Shown: piece by piece, positions 35,068-45,500 of the stretch
How positions within the stretch are numbered: the first letter of the stretch is position 1
Layout: the number at the start of each line of letters is the position of its first letter
NCBI GenBank assembly: GCA_028279375.1
Contig: JANQNW010000015.1
Coordinates: 124,001 to 188,000, forward strand
DNA: 64,000 nt
Direction of reading: 5' to 3'
Source of the DNA: Phycisphaerales bacterium
GTDB lineage: Bacteria; Planctomycetota; Phycisphaerae; Phycisphaerales; UBA1924
Translations under genes and position numbers: made by a program
Notes under the pieces: generated by a model
Told to the model about the DNA's origin: nothing
Databases searched by the model: none
Seen by the model: the letters and a program-made list of their open reading frames with translations, nothing else

Positions 35068-36858
35068 TCAGTTCGTCCAGTGACTCAGCAGGATGGCAAT
35101 GTCGAGCGCGGTGACGGCGCCTGATTGATCGAGATCTGCAGGGCAGGGGAGTTCGGCGTCGCACGGTCCCCAGAGGCTGAGGAGCTGTGCGAGATCGCTG
35201 GCGTTGATGAAGCCGTCATCGTCGAGGTCGGCGATGTGTCTGACGTTGCGACCGAAGATGACGTAGGCCTGACCCACAAGTGGGACGCCGTCCACCCAGG
35301 TGAACGGGGCGCCGATCATGAAGTCACGCACGCCGTCGTCGTTGAGATCACCTGCTGGCGCCACGCTCCAGCCGCTGTTGTCGCCGGTGGTTCCGGCGTC
35401 CGTCGCTGCGGCGCCGATGAGTTTGAAGGCGCCATCGCCGACGAGGTCGTCGAGTTGCGCATCATGGATGCTCGCTATGCCCGGCCCTCCGAAGACCACG
35501 TAGGACTCACCGGCGGCATCGTGCGAGAATTCGAACTCCCCTCGGGCAGCGCCCTGAGCGCCGATCAGGAGATCCTGGAAGCCGTCGGCATTGATGTCGC
35601 CGATCACTGACGTCGCAGATCCGGCGAGATCCAGCGGAAGGGCGCCGACGATCTCAAGTCCGTTGGCGCCGTTGATTGAGTCGGCTGAGACGAGTCCGCC
35701 GGCGCCGATGCCTGATCCGCCGAAGATGATGTGTGTCTTGCCGGTGTCGTCGTCGTCGTACATCTCGTCCGTTGAGAATGTGGGACTTCCGATGACCAGG
35801 TCGTTGACGCCATCGAAGTTCAGATCGCCCGGACCGGAGATGCACGATCTTGACCACACGCCGCCCTTGAGACCCGAGATGATGAAGCCGTCTGTTCCGT
35901 CAAGAAGCCCGAGTTCAATGGGATCATCGGCGCCGATCGTTGTCGAGCCGAATAGCACCTGACCGGAGACGAGCGAACTTCCGCTCACGGAATCAACGAG
36001 CGCCAGATCGTCGATTCCGTCTGCGTTGATGTCTCCGACGCCCATGACGCAGTTCCCGAAACGACCAAAGTCAACTCCCTGGGGCGCGTTGTCGAACCGG
36101 AGCGTCAAGCCCGAAGTCTCGTCGAGATCACCCAGGCTGAACTGGCCACCAGAGCCAAGGGCAGCATCGCCGAAGATGACGTAGCACTCATCGTCGGAGG
36201 ACCCGAGGGCAATGTCGTTGAGACCATCATTGTTCAGATCCCCGGCGCTCGCGACGGACCAGCCGTCGCCGTTCTTCGCAGAGATCGGCTCAATGCGGAA
36301 GCCATCAGAGCCATCGAGTGCGCCGGCGTCAACGACGCCAGTCTCGCCGATCTTCGCATTCCCGAAGATCACGATGCTCGTACCCGGCAAGCCCTCCGCA
36401 AATCCGGCATATGGCGCGCCGATGATCACATCGTCGCATCCGTCGCCGTTGACATCACCGAGCGCATCGATGCTGTGCCCGAAGCCGTCTTCATCTGCAG
36501 GACCGGCGATTACGAATCCGTTGTCGCCGTCGATCTCGTCGGGCGTCGCCGGCGCGCTGGCCAGCAGGTCGCTGGCGCCGAAGATCACATAGACGGCGCC
36601 GACGCCTGTGCGGCCGAGCGGCGAGGCGGACTGACTCGAGACCATGACGTCATCGAGTCCATCGCCATTGATGTCGCCGGCGGGTGCGACCTTCCAGCCG
36701 ACCACCTGATCGTATTCGGTTGCCGAGAAAGTCAGCCCGAGATTCGGCCCGATATCGGCAAGATGTATCTCTGCGGGGAAAGGGGGTTCGGCAAAAGAGA
36801 CTGCGCCGCCGGCGAGGAGAGCCAGCGTCGCCACGATTGCAGGGCGCTGCATATTCAT
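35068..36858 (-). CDS. Secreted seven-repeat FG-GAP protein with GC-type dockerin tail (paralogue 7)
   Basis: A 596-residue paralogue from ATG 36858, preceded by GAGGTGGACAA (GAGGT, 6-nt spacer). Signal peptide MQRPAIVATLALLAGGAVSFA. Seven motifs, DINGDGLDDVMVSS to DLNDDGVRDFMIGA. Distinct from groups 1-4 and 5-6 by longer, more irregular blades (LLASAPATPDEIDGDNGFV, DEMYDDDDTGKTHIIFGGSG). Dockerin tail DLDDDGFINASDLAQLLSLWGPCD-like, then DLDQSGAVTALDIAILLSHW; the first repeat ends CDAELPCP. About 90 percent alike to paralogue 8 by eye. Confidence 0.93.
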   Translation of the reverse strand: MNMQRPAIVATLALLAGGAVSFAEPPFPAEIHLADIGPNLGLTFSATEYDQVVGWKVAPAGDINGDGLDDVMVSSQSASPLGRTGVGAVYVIFGASDLLASAPATPDEIDGDNGFVIAGPADEDGFGHSIDALGDVNGDGCDDVIIGAPYAGFAEGLPGTSIVIFGNAKIGETGVVDAGALDGSDGFRIEPISAKNGDGWSVASAGDLNNDGLNDIALGSSDDECYVIFGDAALGSGGQFSLGDLDETSGLTLRFDNAPQGVDFGRFGNCVMGVGDINADGIDDLALVDSVSGSSLVSGQVLFGSTTIGADDPIELGLLDGTDGFIISGLKGGVWSRSCISGPGDLNFDGVNDLVIGSPTFSTDEMYDDDDTGKTHIIFGGSGIGAGGLVSADSINGANGLEIVGALPLDLAGSATSVIGDINADGFQDLLIGAQGAARGEFEFSHDAAGESYVVFGGPGIASIHDAQLDDLVGDGAFKLIGAAATDAGTTGDNSGWSVAPAGDLNDDGVRDFMIGAPFTWVDGVPLVGQAYVIFGRNVRHIADLDDDGFINASDLAQLLSLWGPCDAELPCPADLDQSGAVTALDIAILLSHWTN

Positions 36859-37019
36859 TTGTCCACCTCGACATGAGATTCGATGTGATGTGGATGATGG
36901 TTCCATTTCGTATTGCCGCATTGCAGAAGAATGCGTAGGGGATAACGAGGGGGATAGACGTCATCGCGAACATATGCGTTCGGCGATTAATGCAAAGTCC
37001 GAGTGCGCTATTGCGCGCC

Positions 37020-38828
37020 TCAGTTCGTCCAGTGACTCAGCAGGATTGCGATGTCGAGGGCGGCGACGGCTCCGGAGTTGTCGAGATCGGCGGGACAAGG
37101 AAGCTCGGCGTCGCACGGTCCCCAGAGGCTGAGGAGCTGCGCGAGGTCGTCGGTGTTGACGAGGTTGTCGTCGTCAAGGTCGCCGATGCGCGTGACGTTG
37201 CGGCCGAAGATGATGTAGGCCTGCCCTGTGAGATAGACATCGTCCACCCAGGTGAATGGGGCGCCGATTATGAAGTCGCGCACGCCGTCGTTATTAAGAT
37301 CGCCTGCGGGCGCGACGCTCCAGCCGCTATGGTCTCCTGTGGATCCGGTTTCCCTTGCTTCAACTCCGATGAGCTTGAAGGCGCCGTCGCCGACGAGGTC
37401 GTCGAGTCGCGCATCATGGAAGACTCCTATCCCCGGCCCTCCGAAGACGACGTAGGACTCTCCGGCGCCATCGCGCGAGGAATCAAACTCCCCTCGGGCA
37501 GCGCCCTGAGCGCCGATCAGGAGATCCTGGAAGCCGTCGGCGTTGATATCGCCGATCACTGACGTCGCAGATCCGGCGAGATCCAGCTCAAGGGCGCCGA
37601 CGATCTCAAGTCCGTTGGCGCCATTGATTGAGTCTGCTGAGACGAGTCCGCCGGCGCCGATACCTGATCCGCCGAAGATGACGTGTGTCTTGCCGGTGTC
37701 GTCATCGTCGTACATCTCGTCCGTCGAGAATGTGGGGCTCCCGATGACCAGATCGTTGACGCCATCAGAATTCAGATCGCCCGGACGGGCGATGCACGAT
37801 CTTGACCACAGGCCGCCGTGAAGACCCGAGATTGTGAAGCCGTCCTCACCATCGAGCAGGCCGACGTCAATCGGACCTTCGGAGCCAAGCGTTGGTGAGC
37901 CGAAGACGATCTGGCCGGTGACGAAATCGCTGCCGCCGTCTACGCGATCAACGAGCGCCACGTCATCGATGCCGTCTGCGTTGATGTCGCCGACGCCCAT
38001 GACACAGTATCCCAGCTCTCCAACCTCGAGTTCTGCGGGCACACTGTCGCGCCGCAGTGTCACACCGGATGTTTCGTCGATGTCACTGAGTTGGAACGAT
38101 CCTTTGGCGCCCAGATCCGGATTTCCGAAGATGACGTAGCACTCACGGTCGGAGAACATGGTGGCGGACGACCCGAGAACGATGTCGTTGAGATTGTCAT
38201 TGTTCAAGTCGCCTGCGCCGGCGACGACCCAGCCGTCGCCGTTTCTCGCAGTAATCGGCTCGATTCTGAAGCCGTCTGAGCCATCCAGTGCGCCCGCGTC
38301 GACAACACCGCTTTCGCCGATCATCGAATGCCCGAAGATGACGAAGCTCGTCCCCGGCAATCCCTCTGGGGCCCCGCCGTACGGCGCGCCGATGATGACA
38401 TCATCGCATCCGTCGCCGTTGACGTCTCCGAGCGCATCGATGCTGTGTCCGAAGCCGTCTTCATCTGCGGGACCGGCGATTACGAATCCGTTGTCGCCGT
38501 CGATCTCATCGGGCGTTGTCGGCGCGCTGGTCAGGAAGTCGTCGGCGCCGAAGATCACATAGACGGCGCCGACGCCGAAGCGTCCAAGCGGCGATGCGCC
38601 CTGGCTCGAGATCATGACATCATCGAGTCCGTCGCCATTGATGTCTCCGGCCGCCGCGACCTTCCAAGCGACAACCTCGTAGTTTGCCGTCCCCGAGAAG
38701 GTCAGCCCGAGATTCGGACCGATGTCGGCCAGATGTATCTCAGCGGGGAAAGGGGGTTCGGCGAGAGAGACTGCGCCGCCGGCGAGGAGAGCCAGCGTCG
38801 CTACTGCGAATGGGCGCTGCATATTCAT
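37020..38828 (-). CDS. Secreted seven-repeat FG-GAP protein with GC-type dockerin tail (paralogue 8)
   Basis: A 602-residue near-copy of paralogue 7, from ATG 38828 with the same ribosome-binding site and the same roughly 50-nt leader. Signal peptide MQRPFAVATLALLAGGAVSLA. Seven motifs, DINGDGLDDVMISS to DLNNDGVRDFIIGA; the third is DLNNDNLNDIVLGS, with Asn for Gly. Dockerin: DLDDDNLVNTDDLAQLLSLWGPCD-like and DLDNSGAVAALDIAILLSHW. The pair is a recent tandem duplication, with differences concentrated in the middle blades. Confidence 0.93.
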   Translation of the reverse strand: MNMQRPFAVATLALLAGGAVSLAEPPFPAEIHLADIGPNLGLTFSGTANYEVVAWKVAAAGDINGDGLDDVMISSQGASPLGRFGVGAVYVIFGADDFLTSAPTTPDEIDGDNGFVIAGPADEDGFGHSIDALGDVNGDGCDDVIIGAPYGGAPEGLPGTSFVIFGHSMIGESGVVDAGALDGSDGFRIEPITARNGDGWVVAGAGDLNNDNLNDIVLGSSATMFSDRECYVIFGNPDLGAKGSFQLSDIDETSGVTLRRDSVPAELEVGELGYCVMGVGDINADGIDDVALVDRVDGGSDFVTGQIVFGSPTLGSEGPIDVGLLDGEDGFTISGLHGGLWSRSCIARPGDLNSDGVNDLVIGSPTFSTDEMYDDDDTGKTHVIFGGSGIGAGGLVSADSINGANGLEIVGALELDLAGSATSVIGDINADGFQDLLIGAQGAARGEFDSSRDGAGESYVVFGGPGIGVFHDARLDDLVGDGAFKLIGVEARETGSTGDHSGWSVAPAGDLNNDGVRDFIIGAPFTWVDDVYLTGQAYIIFGRNVTRIGDLDDDNLVNTDDLAQLLSLWGPCDAELPCPADLDNSGAVAALDIAILLSHWTN

Positions 38829-39549
38829 TTGTCCACCTCGACATGAGATTCGATGTGAAGTGGATGGTGGTTCCATGCGTGATGGTATCTCGGTCTTGAT
38901 TCTGCACTGGGGGGCGAGGGGGGATAGACGTCTTCTTGAGGTCGTCTGAACATGTTATGTCTTCAACTGGTCGGCGCTGTATCTACCGAGCTTGGTGTTG
39001 ACGAAACGCCAATGCTCTGCCAACGCCGTCAAGAACTGCTCGCAGTTGTATGACAATGTCGCACGCAAGCGCGCCCTGCGCATCGGCGCTGCGCGCAACT
39101 GGGGTGCTGATGAGTTCTTCGCGCGTGAGATCGATCGTCCGGAGGATCAGCAGTTCGTCGAGGGCGGTGACGGCGCCTGGCTGGGCGAGCATCGGCGGGG
39201 CGCGAGAGAGCCATCGACGGCTCCTGCGAGCAGCGAATTCCGCTCTCTCGAACATCGCGATTTCGGCGAGCTTTGTCAGGCGCTCCGGCACTCTGAGCGG
39301 GCGGATCATGCTCGACAATCTGCGCCAGGCGGCCTGAGGGGCGATTTCGGGCGTCTTAAGAGGATCGGAGGCGTCGGGATTGTGAAGCCCCTGACAGGGC
39401 CGGCGGTACAACGCATCTGGTTGATGGGGGGACGCCGCGGGTGCGGCTGTGCCTCTTTTTGGGGATCGAATGGGCGGCGACCTGGGTGGTTTCGGGACGC
39501 GGGCTCAGGTCGGACCGTCTGACAATTGGACTGATATTGGAGCGAAACC
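38829..39549. other. 721-nt region without a convincing gene
   Basis: It carries the leader of paralogue 8 and a decayed dockerin sequence (39144-39200). A minus-strand frame of about 108 codons from ATG 39309 to 38983 is open but has no good ribosome-binding site, no recognised domain and overlaps the relic, so I do not call it a gene. The + strand frame over the same bases looks like its shadow. The last 100 nt should hold the promoter of the protease gene at 39550. Confidence 0.5.
39144..39200 (-). pseudogene. Decayed GC-type dockerin remnant
   Basis: The minus-strand sequence from 39200 to 39144 aligns by eye with the second dockerin repeat of paralogues 7 and 8: CGCCGAT(g)CTCG..., GCGCCGTCACCGC and CTCGAC are shared, but with one inserted base and about six deleted. 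The frame is therefore broken. It would be the end of a further, lost paralogue. Confidence 0.5.
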
Positions 39550-42333
39550 ATGCTGAAGGAAATCGCACTGTGCGGGGCAGTTGCGGGAACGACGTTGATT
39601 GCCGTCGCCGGCGATCAGGCGTCTTCGAATTCGATGGAGATGCCCCCCGGGGCGATGGCGGCGATGATGGCGGCCAGAGGCGGCGGCGGGGCGCCCGGTG
39701 AGATGCCTCCCTTTGAGAAGGTGATCGAGAAGCTCGAGAAGGTCGTGTCGACGGCCGACGGCTCGAAGCCTCTCTATGACCTGTATGTGGATCGTGAGTC
39801 GGGCAAGCTGCTCGGTGTGCTTCCTCCGAACTACGCGAGCCAGCTTCTGATGATCTCGCCGACGGTGTCGGGCGGTCATCCGGAGGCGGGCGTGATGGGC
39901 ATGACCTATTACGCGCAGTGGAAGAAGATCGGCAAGCAGCTTGCGCTCATCGAGCCCAATCTCTGGGAGCGCACGAGCGGCGACAAGAACTCCAAGAGTT
40001 CGATGAATCAGCTCTACACCGGCAGCGTCATCACGGCGCTTCCGATCATCACCATGTCTCCCGCCGGCGGCCCGGTCGTCGATCTCGGGCACATGGGGAC
40101 GCACAAGGCGCGGAAGTTCTTCCCGCCGGACGCGTTCTACGGTCCTTCCTTCAGAGCGGTGAACCCGACGCTGGCTTCGCTGACGAAGGTGAAGGCGTTC
40201 CCGAAGAACGTGATCTTCGAGTACGAGATGCCGAATGAGACGGGTCAGCTGATCCGTCTGACGTATGCGGTTGACGTGCTGCAGGGTTCGCCTGGCTTCA
40301 AGCCGCGCAAGGCGGACAGCCGCGTCGGCTACTTCTACGACCTGTATCTCGACTACGCGAAGGCGCAGAACGAGGATGTGACGGATCGCTACATCACGCG
40401 CTGGAACATCGAGAAGGCGGATCCGTCGCTCTCGATGAGCCCGCCGAAGAAGCCCCTCGTGTGGTACATCGAGCACACGACGCCGGTGAAGTATCGCCGG
40501 TACGTGCGTGAAGGCATCCTGATGTGGAACGAGTCGTTCGAGAAGGTCGGCATTGTCGGCGCGCTCGAGGTGTACCAGCAGGACAAGGCGACCGGCGCCC
40601 ACATGGACAAGGATCCGGAGGACAACCGGTACAACTTCTTCCGCTGGAACGTATCGAATCAGACGTATGCGATTGGTCCGAGCCGCACGAACCCGAAGAC
40701 GGGTGAGATCCTGGATGCGGACGTCGTCTGGCACCAGGGCCTGACGCGCAACCTGGCGCAGTCGCTTGCCTCGCTGAGCGCCGGGCTTGCGGAACTCACG
40801 ATGAGCCCCGAGGAGCTTGCGTTCTTCGATAAGAATCCGGACTGGGATCCGCGCGTTCGTCTGGCGACGCCGGTTGAGCGCAGCAAGATGATCCTCGAGA
40901 AGGAAATGAACCTCGAGATGGCGGCGACCGAGCCTCTGGAAGGTCGCGATCATCCGTGGACCAAGGCGCTGAACGATCCGACGAACTCGGCGTGCAAGAT
41001 CGGCTCGATGATGGCCATGAACATGGCGATTGCGGGTCTCGCGTTTGAGGCCGGCCTGATGGACGCGAAGGGCGAGGGCGAGGGCGACGACGTTCCGATG
41101 ATGGACGGCGTTCCCGAGGAGTTCATCGGTCAGATGATTCGCTACGTGTCGGCGCACGAGGTCGGGCACTGCATAGGCCTGCAGCACAACATGGCTGCGT
41201 CGACGATTCGTTCGCTCGAAGAAGTGAACACGCCGGGCTTCGAGGGTCCGACGGTAGGTTCGGTGATGGATTACTGCGCCGTGAACATCAATCACGAGTG
41301 CGGCGAAGAGCAGGGTCCCTACGCGACGACCGAGGTCGGGCCGTATGACGACTGGGCGATCGCGTATGGCTACGGCCCCGAAGACAAGCTCGACGAGGTG
41401 CTGAGCCGCGTCAGCGAGCCGGACAACATCTTCCTCAGCCAGATCGCGATGTCGGTTGGCTCCGATCCGCGCAACATGACGTGGGACATGGGCGCCGACA
41501 ATCTGAAGTTCGCCGAGTCGCGCATGAGCCTGTGCGATGAGCTTCGCGAGAAGCTGCTCGAGGACATCGTGAAGGAAGGCGAGCCGTGGGCGGTTGCGCG
41601 TCGTCGCTTCCTGCCGCTGCTGAACACGCAATTCAACTCGATGTACATCGCGTCGCGCTGGGTTGGCGGATCGTATGAGAACAACGACTGGAAGGGCGAT
41701 CCGGGCGATCGCGCGCCGGTCAATGACATTCCCGCCGAGCGTCAGCGCAAGGCGATGAAGCTCGTGATCGACAACGCCTTCGGTGATGACGCGTTCGGGC
41801 TGACGCCGGAGTTGATTCGCTACATGGGCAAGGAGTACTGGTGGGATCCGCAGGGCATCGGTGAGCTCATGGCGGATCCGAGCATGCCGGTGCATGATCT
41901 CGTCGGTTCGCTGCAGGCGGCGATGATGTCGATCATGATGAATCCGACGAAGCTGCGTCGCGTGTATGACAATGAGTATCGCGCGCAGGGCGCAGATGAC
42001 GTGCTGACGGTCGCTGAAGTGATGGATGCGATCGGCGCCGCGGTGTGGACCGATGGTTCATCGCGCTACGGCAGCACGGGCGATGCTTCGACTTCGAGCT
42101 TCCGTCGCAATCTGCAGCGCGAGCATGTCGATCGCCTGATCGATCTGGCGCTGATGGAGTCGACAAGCCCGAGCCTCCGAACGATCAGTTCGCTGTCGGT
42201 CGGTCATCTCGAGCAGATTGCGAAGAAGACGAAGAAGGCCAATGGCGGCGACCCGTACACGGCCGCGCACAACGCCGACATCCAGCGCCGCATCGAGCGC
42301 GCGATGGAGGCGAAGTACGTCATGGCTCGCTGA
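39550..42333 (+). CDS. Secreted zinc-dependent metalloprotease (metzincin-type motif)
   Basis: A 927-residue protein with an N-terminal signal-like stretch (LKEIALCGAVAGTTLIAVAG). The zinc site is HEVGHCIGLQH at residues 536-546, fitting HExxHxxGxxH of metzincins, and VMDYC about 30 residues later fits the Met-turn. The region before it (about 70-430) matches the DUF5117/DUF5118-type domains that precede this protease in planctomycetes and Bacteroidetes. Likely exported. No dockerin tail, unlike its neighbour. Followed by two hairpins, the second a strong terminator. Confidence 0.9.
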   Translation: MLKEIALCGAVAGTTLIAVAGDQASSNSMEMPPGAMAAMMAARGGGGAPGEMPPFEKVIEKLEKVVSTADGSKPLYDLYVDRESGKLLGVLPPNYASQLLMISPTVSGGHPEAGVMGMTYYAQWKKIGKQLALIEPNLWERTSGDKNSKSSMNQLYTGSVITALPIITMSPAGGPVVDLGHMGTHKARKFFPPDAFYGPSFRAVNPTLASLTKVKAFPKNVIFEYEMPNETGQLIRLTYAVDVLQGSPGFKPRKADSRVGYFYDLYLDYAKAQNEDVTDRYITRWNIEKADPSLSMSPPKKPLVWYIEHTTPVKYRRYVREGILMWNESFEKVGIVGALEVYQQDKATGAHMDKDPEDNRYNFFRWNVSNQTYAIGPSRTNPKTGEILDADVVWHQGLTRNLAQSLASLSAGLAELTMSPEELAFFDKNPDWDPRVRLATPVERSKMILEKEMNLEMAATEPLEGRDHPWTKALNDPTNSACKIGSMMAMNMAIAGLAFEAGLMDAKGEGEGDDVPMMDGVPEEFIGQMIRYVSAHEVGHCIGLQHNMAASTIRSLEEVNTPGFEGPTVGSVMDYCAVNINHECGEEQGPYATTEVGPYDDWAIAYGYGPEDKLDEVLSRVSEPDNIFLSQIAMSVGSDPRNMTWDMGADNLKFAESRMSLCDELREKLLEDIVKEGEPWAVARRRFLPLLNTQFNSMYIASRWVGGSYENNDWKGDPGDRAPVNDIPAERQRKAMKLVIDNAFGDDAFGLTPELIRYMGKEYWWDPQGIGELMADPSMPVHDLVGSLQAAMMSIMMNPTKLRRVYDNEYRAQGADDVLTVAEVMDAIGAAVWTDGSSRYGSTGDASTSSFRRNLQREHVDRLIDLALMESTSPSLRTISSLSVGHLEQIAKKTKKANGGDPYTAAHNADIQRRIERAMEAKYVMAR

Positions 42334-42349
42334 GTCTGATCTCCTTCGA

Positions 42350-42366
42350 CCCGCCTCTGAGGCGGG
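42350..42366 (+). other. Short hairpin after the protease gene
   Basis: CCCGCCT (42350-42356) pairs with AGGCGGG (42360-42366), loop of three, 16 nt after the stop. No T-run; probably an RNA stability structure before the true terminator. Confidence 0.5.
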
Positions 42367-42384
42367 ATTGAGATAGCCGAGGAA

Positions 42385-42424
42385 GCCCGGGATGCGCCTG
42401 TCGAAGCGCATCCCGGGTTTTTTT
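42385..42424 (+). terminator. Strong intrinsic terminator
   Basis: CCCGGGATGCGC (42386-42397) pairs perfectly over 12 bp with GCGCATCCCGGG (42406-42417), followed by seven T. It separates the protease gene from the M36 gene. Confidence 0.95.
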
Positions 42425-42549
42425 CTGCGCAGAACGTGAGAAGAGCGGGCAGGACCGGGAATTGGCCTTGGGAGGCGGCGGGGGGCCGGGCTAGGATGGG
42501 GGCGCGGGGCGGCCTGGCGGCGCTCCTATTAAGGAGGAGATCGACGTCC

Positions 42550-45500
42550 ATGCGAAGGAACCGGGGACCCTGGCGATTCATTGCGGCGTTCGGCTGCCTG
42601 CTCGGGGCGCCGGCGCTTGCTGGCGATGATCATGGGCCGAACTTCGATATTCGCAGGGATCATGATCACCTGCACGAGGCGCTGCGGCGCGGAAGCGCCG
42701 AACTGGCGCCGATGAACTCCGGATACAAGGTGGATCGGCAGGACCTCTTCGGGACGCCATCATTCGTCCGCGCGCGCGGCGGGCTGCTGACCGGGCCGGC
42801 CCCGGCGGGGTTCGACGCCCATGAGATTGCGATCTCCTTTGTCGCTTCGAAGCCGGGTTTGTTCTCGATCGAGGCGGACGCATTGCGCGCGGCGCGCGTG
42901 TCGCGCGACGGGCTTACAACGCGCTCGGGCATGCGGACGATCTGGCGCCAGCAGCAGATAGACGGGATCGACGTCGTCGGGTGTGAGCTTCGGGCGAATG
43001 TGACGAGTCTGGGCGAGTTGGTTTCGATCGGCAGCACGATGCTGCGTGAGCCGGCGGGCGGGTTCGATGTGAAGCCGCTGCGCCTGTCGCGCACGGATGC
43101 GATCGTGATCGCGGCGGAGCACGAAGGCGTGCGTCTGGCTGATGCGCCGGCGCCGAAGGTCGCGGCGCCCGATGCGCTCTCGATTCAGCGCTACGAGCGC
43201 GCCGGAGCGCTGATGGGCGATGTCTTCACGAAGCGGGTGTACTTCCCGCTCTCGCACACCGAGATGCGCCCGGCGTATGAGATCGTGCTCTATGACGCCT
43301 CTGGCGATATGTGGCAGTTGACGATCGATGCGTTCGCCGGCTCGCTGCTGCGGCGCATCAGCGGGACATTCCACGGAGGAACGGAGAGCGCTTCGTATCG
43401 CGTATTCACGAGTGACTCGCCTGCGCCTTATTCGCCGGGGCCGGCGACGCCGGATGGTTCGCAGGGAACGCCGGTGTCGCGCTCGCTGGAGACGATCGTG
43501 TCGCTGGATGCAACGGCGAGCCCCGAGGGTTGGATTCCCGACGGCGGGAACACGACGGTGGGGAACAACGTCGAGGCGCATACGGATGCGGACGGGGACA
43601 ACAACCCCGATCTGCCGCGGCCGATCGGGTCGCCGGCGCGCGTCTTCGACTTCCCGGTCGATTTCAGCATGGCGCCGTCAGTCAGCGCAGAGGCCGCGGT
43701 CACGAACGCCTTCTATCAGACGAACTGGTTCCACGATCGGCTGTATGCGCTTGGCTGGACGGAGGACTTCGGCAACTACCAGCTCGACAACTTCGGGCGC
43801 GGCGGTGTTGGCGGTGACCCGGTGATCGCGGATATCCAGGACGGGATCTCAGTTGAGAACGCGCGCTTCCTGACGACAGGAATCGATGGATCCGACGGGC
43901 GCATGGAGATGTTCCTGTGGCCTGATGCGCCGCCTTCGGGGCGCGATGGCGGGTTCGATCAGGAGATCGTGTTCCACGAGTTGACGCATGGATTGAGCAT
44001 TCGCCTGCATGGCAGCCTGAGTGAGCCACAAAGCGCGGGTCTGGGTGAGGGGTGGAGCGACTTCTACCCGATCTCGCTGCTCGCGCAGCCGACGGATGAC
44101 CTCGTCAACTATCTCTATTCGATCGGCGGCTATTCGACGTATTTCGGTGAGCCGGGATTCGACACGAATTACTACTTCGGGATTCGGCGTTATCCGTATG
44201 TCGATGATCCGATGCGGAGTCCGGTGACGTTCGAGGACATTGATCCGGTGCAGTACGCCGTGGACGAGAGCATTCCGGTCAACACGACGTTCGCTTCGAC
44301 AGTTCCCAACAGCGTGCACAATGTCGGAGAGGTGTGGTGCAACATGCTGCTGGCGTGCCGTGCGGAGCTTGCGATTTCGCATGGATTTGCGGCGAACGAG
44401 ATGATGCTCGTGCTGGCGACGGACGGGATGAAGATCTCGCCGGCTGATCCGAATTTCATCCAGGCGCGGGATGCGATTCTGCTTGCAGACCAGGTGAACT
44501 ACGGCGGGCAGAATCAGTGCGCGTTGTGGCGCGGTTTTGCGCGGCGCGGGCTTGGATTCAGCGCGATCGCGCCGCAGAGCCCGACGGTTTCAAATGTGAT
44601 CGAGGCGTTCGACGTGCCGGAGCGTCCGGAGTTTGAGTATCCGGATGGCGTCCCGACACGGAGCGTGCTGCCGGTGGCGGCGCCGACGATGACGGTCTTT
44701 CTGCGCGACACGTGCGGCGATCCGATCAGTCCGGGCTCGGCGCTGCTGCAGTTCAATCTCAATGGAGGCGGCTTCGTGCCGATTCCACTGACTGAGGTGA
44801 TGCCAACGCAGTATGAGGCGACGCTGCCGCCGATGGAGTGCGGCGACACGGCGACCTACTACGTCGAGGTGATGGCGGGATCGACGACGTACACCGATCC
44901 GCCGACGGCGCCGATTCGCACGTACGGGCTTGCGGCGTCGACGGCGAACGAAGTGCGCTTCAGCGACAACGCGGAGACGGATCTCGGGTGGACATTCTCC
45001 GGTGACGCGACAGATGGATTCTGGGAGCGCGTAGCGCCGCAGAAGGGCGGAGATCGTGGCGATCCGGTTTCTGACGCCGACGGCAGCGGCGCGGCGTTCC
45101 TGACGGACGCTGTGGATGATCTCTTCGTGCCGAACAGCGATGTCGATGGTGGGTCGGTCTTCCTGACATCGCCGCTCTTCGATTGCACGGGCGCGGAGGA
45201 GGCGTTCCTGACGTTCTTCACCTGGCACTCGAACAACTTCGGCGCCAATCCCTATGAGGATGGGATGGTGATGCAGATCTCCGACGACGACGGCTTCAGC
45301 TGGACGCCGATCGATTCAGTCGTCGCGAACACGAATCACTGGGAGTTCAATCTCGTGCGCGTCGGGCAGTTCGTGAATCTGACGGATCAGGTGCGCATTC
45401 GATTCATCTCGAGCGATCTCGGCGTCGGCGGCTCGGTCGTGGAATCGGGAGTCGATGCGATCGAGTTGCTTGCGGTCGTGTGCAACGCGCCGAATCCGGC

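Noticed and set aside
38983..39309. Minus-strand frame of about 108 codons as a gene
   Set aside because: No ribosome-binding site, no domain, and it crosses a frameshifted dockerin remnant; kept only as a comment.
39505..41895. Long minus-strand open frame opposite the zinc protease
   Set aside because: Arg/His-rich composition without motifs, while the + strand has a signal peptide and HExxHxxGxxH.
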